Shown here one piece after another: positions 22,946 through 24,739 of a stretch of DNA of 24,739 nt. How positions within the stretch are numbered: the stretch's first letter is position 1; each line of letters opens with the position of its first letter. The position numbers and the translations under genes are program-made. Under the pieces are notes generated by a model, which saw nothing but the letters and a program-made list of their open reading frames with translations, was not told the DNA's origin and did no database searches. Source of the DNA: Clostridia bacterium (GTDB lineage Bacteria > Bacillota > Clostridia > Oscillospirales > CAG-272); contig CAAGDE010000079.1 of the NCBI GenBank assembly GCA_900768535.1, positions 1-24,739 of the forward strand. The letters are read 5' to 3'.

Positions 22946-24570
22946 AGCCGGCGGAGCGATCGGCATACACGTATCTTCTGGACGGCATCACCGTGCGTCC
23001 GGGAGCGGGTGCCGGCGCGGCGGAACGGCTGGCGGAGGAAGCGATGAAGCGCGCCGGGGCAGATCCCCGGTCGCTTCATTTTCGGCTTTTCCGGCGTTCG
23101 GTGGACGCGCGGCGGCGGGAGGATATCCGGCTGGTCTGCACGGTGCTGGTCACGTCCGGAGAGGCGCTCCCCGAACGGATCTGCCGGCGGGCGGGGCTGA
23201 AGCCGCTGGTTTCCGGAACGCCGGAGGTCACCTTCGGCACGGAGCCGATGCCGGCGCCGCCGCTGGTGGTCGGCATGGGTCCCGCCGGTCTGTTTGCGGC
23301 ACTGATGCTGGCGGAGAACGGCTTTTGCCCGGTGATTGTTGACCGCGGCGATGCGGTGGCGGAGCGTGTGGCGCGGGTGGAGCGCTTCCGCAGGGAGGGG
23401 ATCCTTGACCCGGAGTCGAACATTCAGTTCGGCGCGGGCGGCGCGGGCACCTTTTCGGACGGCAAGCTGGTGACGCGCATTCACGACCCCCTGTGTCGGT
23501 ACGTGCTGGAGACCTTCGTCCGCTTCGGCGCGCCGGAGGAGATCCTGACACTCGCAAAGCCGCACATCGGCACCGATATTCTGCGGGGTGTGGTGGAGCG
23601 GATGCTGTGTGAAATCGAACGCCTGGGCGGAACGGTGCGGTACCGCTGTCGGGCGGACGGGTTCCGCGAAAATCCGGACGGGACGCTGACCGTTGCGGTT
23701 CCGGGCGGGGAAATCCGCACCCCGGCGGCGGTGCTGGCGGTCGGTCACAGCGCGCACGATGTCTACGGGCGTCTGATGGCACAGGGCTACGCGGTGGAAG
23801 CAAAGCCGATGTCGGTCGGTGTGCGTGCGGAGCATCTGCAGGCGGATATTGACGCCGCACTGTACGGCGGTTTCGCGGGGCATCCCGACCTCGGTCATGC
23901 CGAGTATGCGCTCTCCGACACCCGGCAGGCGCGGGGCGTGTACACCTTTTGTATGTGTCCCGGCGGCGAGGTCGTTGCGGCGGCGTCCGATGAGGAACGG
24001 TTGGTCACAAACGGCATGAGCAATCACGCGCGGGACGGAAAAAACGCGAACGCGGCGGTGCTGGTGTCGGTCGGAACGGCGGACTATGCACCGGTGGACG
24101 GAAGTCTTGCGCGCGGCGCGATGGAATATCAGCGGCGGATTGAATGCGCCGCTTATCTGGCAGGCGGCGGGGACTGGTACGCACCCATGATGACGGTGGG
24201 GGACTTCCTCTCCGGCAGAACCGGCAGTGAGCCGACCGACATCCTGCCGACCTACCGCGGCGGCAAGGTGCGTCCCGCCGATTTCGGAGCGGTCTTCCCG
24301 CCGGAGATCAACGACTCCCTGCGCTATGCCCTGCGCCGGTTTGCCGCCCGGATCCCCGGCTACGACAAGCCCTCCGCAATCCTTACGGCGTCGGAAACGC
24401 GCACGTCGGCTCCCGTCCGTATCCTGCGCGACCCCGTCCGCCTGCACGCCCTCTCCCACCCCTCCCTCTACCCCGCCGGCGAAGGCGCCGGTTACGCCGG
24501 CGGCATCACCAGCGCAGCCGTCGACGGCATCCGCGTGGCGCTTGCTATCCTTTCCCGCTTTCGTGGGTAG
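22942..24570 (+). CDS. FAD-dependent oxidoreductase (COG2509 type)
   Basis: The 542-residue protein starts at the ATG overlapping the previous stop; the longer frame beginning at 22,828 would run through the small membrane gene and is rejected. An N-terminal domain of about 95 residues precedes the dinucleotide-binding VVGMGPAGLFAAL (109-121). Then come ESNIQFGAGGAGTFSDGKL, a motif typical of this uncharacterised dehydrogenase group, and near the end YPAGEGAGYAGGITSAA, the FAD-contacting tail. The family is widespread in Firmicutes with no settled substrate. It is translationally coupled to cdaA and the small membrane protein. An apparent 566-residue frame on the other strand is a GC-rich shadow. 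Confidence 0.9.
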   Translation: MKPAERSAYTYLLDGITVRPGAGAGAAERLAEEAMKRAGADPRSLHFRLFRRSVDARRREDIRLVCTVLVTSGEALPERICRRAGLKPLVSGTPEVTFGTEPMPAPPLVVGMGPAGLFAALMLAENGFCPVIVDRGDAVAERVARVERFRREGILDPESNIQFGAGGAGTFSDGKLVTRIHDPLCRYVLETFVRFGAPEEILTLAKPHIGTDILRGVVERMLCEIERLGGTVRYRCRADGFRENPDGTLTVAVPGGEIRTPAAVLAVGHSAHDVYGRLMAQGYAVEAKPMSVGVRAEHLQADIDAALYGGFAGHPDLGHAEYALSDTRQARGVYTFCMCPGGEVVAAASDEERLVTNGMSNHARDGKNANAAVLVSVGTADYAPVDGSLARGAMEYQRRIECAAYLAGGGDWYAPMMTVGDFLSGRTGSEPTDILPTYRGGKVRPADFGAVFPPEINDSLRYALRRFAARIPGYDKPSAILTASETRTSAPVRILRDPVRLHALSHPSLYPAGEGAGYAGGITSAAVDGIRVALAILSRFRG

Positions 24571-24739
24571 GGGAGACCTTGGGACGCTGTCCCAAACCCT
24601 GCTTAGAACCCTCTTTCGGAGAGGGTTCTAAGGACTCCCAGAACTCGCCTGAGAAGGGCGTCCCCCCTTCCGAAAGCATATCAGATTTTGTTCAGCCGCC
24701 GGAAGGGGGGACGCCCTTCTCAGGTAAGTTCTTGGAATT
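24571..24739. repeat. Cluster of nested palindromes at the window end
   Basis: Three inverted repeats follow one another. TTGGGAC/GTCCCAA (24,579-24,595) has a 3-base loop. CTTAGAACCCTCT/AGAGGGTTCTAAG (13 pairs) lies at 24,602-24,632. A perfect 24-bp repeat (24,649-24,672 with 24,700-24,723, loop 27) extends outward imperfectly through GAACT/AGTTC and CCAG/TTGG up to the last bases. None has a T-tract. The arrangement looks like a repeated intergenic element (MITE- or REP-like); the window ends inside it, so its full length is unknown. Confidence 0.75.

Noticed and set aside
22759..24459. A 566-residue open frame on the minus strand
   Set aside because: It is antisense to the FAD oxidoreductase, is rich in Arg, Pro and His, and shows no family features; it is a shadow frame.

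Overview
The window looks like a chromosomal segment of an endospore-forming, Gram-positive Clostridia member (Oscillospiraceae/Ruminococcaceae-like; this is inference). The evidence is a SpoVT homologue, a CdaA-type diadenylate cyclase, YchF, an ECF-transporter S component, an OmpR/HisKA two-component pair, Shine-Dalgarno starts, and sigma-A promoters with 17-bp spacers and TGn extended -10 elements. Two base compositions are visible: an AT-richer surface-polysaccharide locus (about 1-13.6 kb, richest in A+T in the polymerase gene) and a GC-rich housekeeping part (about 15.4-24.6 kb).

Region 1 (1-13,568): the tail of an unrecognised gene, about 490 bases of spacer, a strong promoter at 581-609, a roughly 460-nt untranslated leader with a bulged hairpin, then a tightly packed 13-gene operon. 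In order: PglD-like acetyltransferase, PglC-like phosphoglycosyl transferase, PglA-like GT4, hexapeptide acyltransferase, GT4, DUF2334 deacetylase-like protein, GT4, Wzy-like polymerase, TupA-like ATP-grasp protein, Wzx flippase, UDP-glucuronate 4-epimerase, serine-acetyltransferase-like acyltransferase and UDP-glucose dehydrogenase. Together these describe a Wzx/Wzy-type polymer begun by an undecaprenyl-diphospho-amino sugar, extended by three glycosyltransferases, containing uronic acid (UDP-GlcA to UDP-GalA), and decorated by acylation, deacetylation and possibly amide-linked amino acids. No genes for making the 4-amino sugar nucleotide and no chain-length regulator are in view.

Region 2 (13,569-15,397): a minus-strand AAA ATPase with a DUF4143-type C-terminus, with its own promoter and terminator. 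It is bracketed by unusual repeats: 23-bp tandem repeats on its 3' side, and three 14-bp repeats at exact 32-bp steps on its 5' side, the first overlapping its promoter. One of these repeats recurs exactly (17 nt) at 290-306.

Region 3 (15,398-20,400): spoVT on the plus strand with a terminator, facing a five-gene minus-strand operon: response regulator, sensor kinase, membrane-anchored PDZ-less HtrA-like protease, zinc-ribbon membrane protein and ECF S component. The operon is driven by a promoter at 20,206-20,234, divergent from the ychF promoter.

Region 4 (20,276-24,739): ychF, with an attenuator-like leader and a strong terminator, then a c-di-AMP operon: cdaA, a 69-residue single-pass membrane protein where CdaR normally lies, and a COG2509-type FAD oxidoreductase. 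The window ends in a cluster of nested palindromes that looks like a repeated intergenic element. No rRNA, tRNA, CRISPR array or intact transposase gene was seen.
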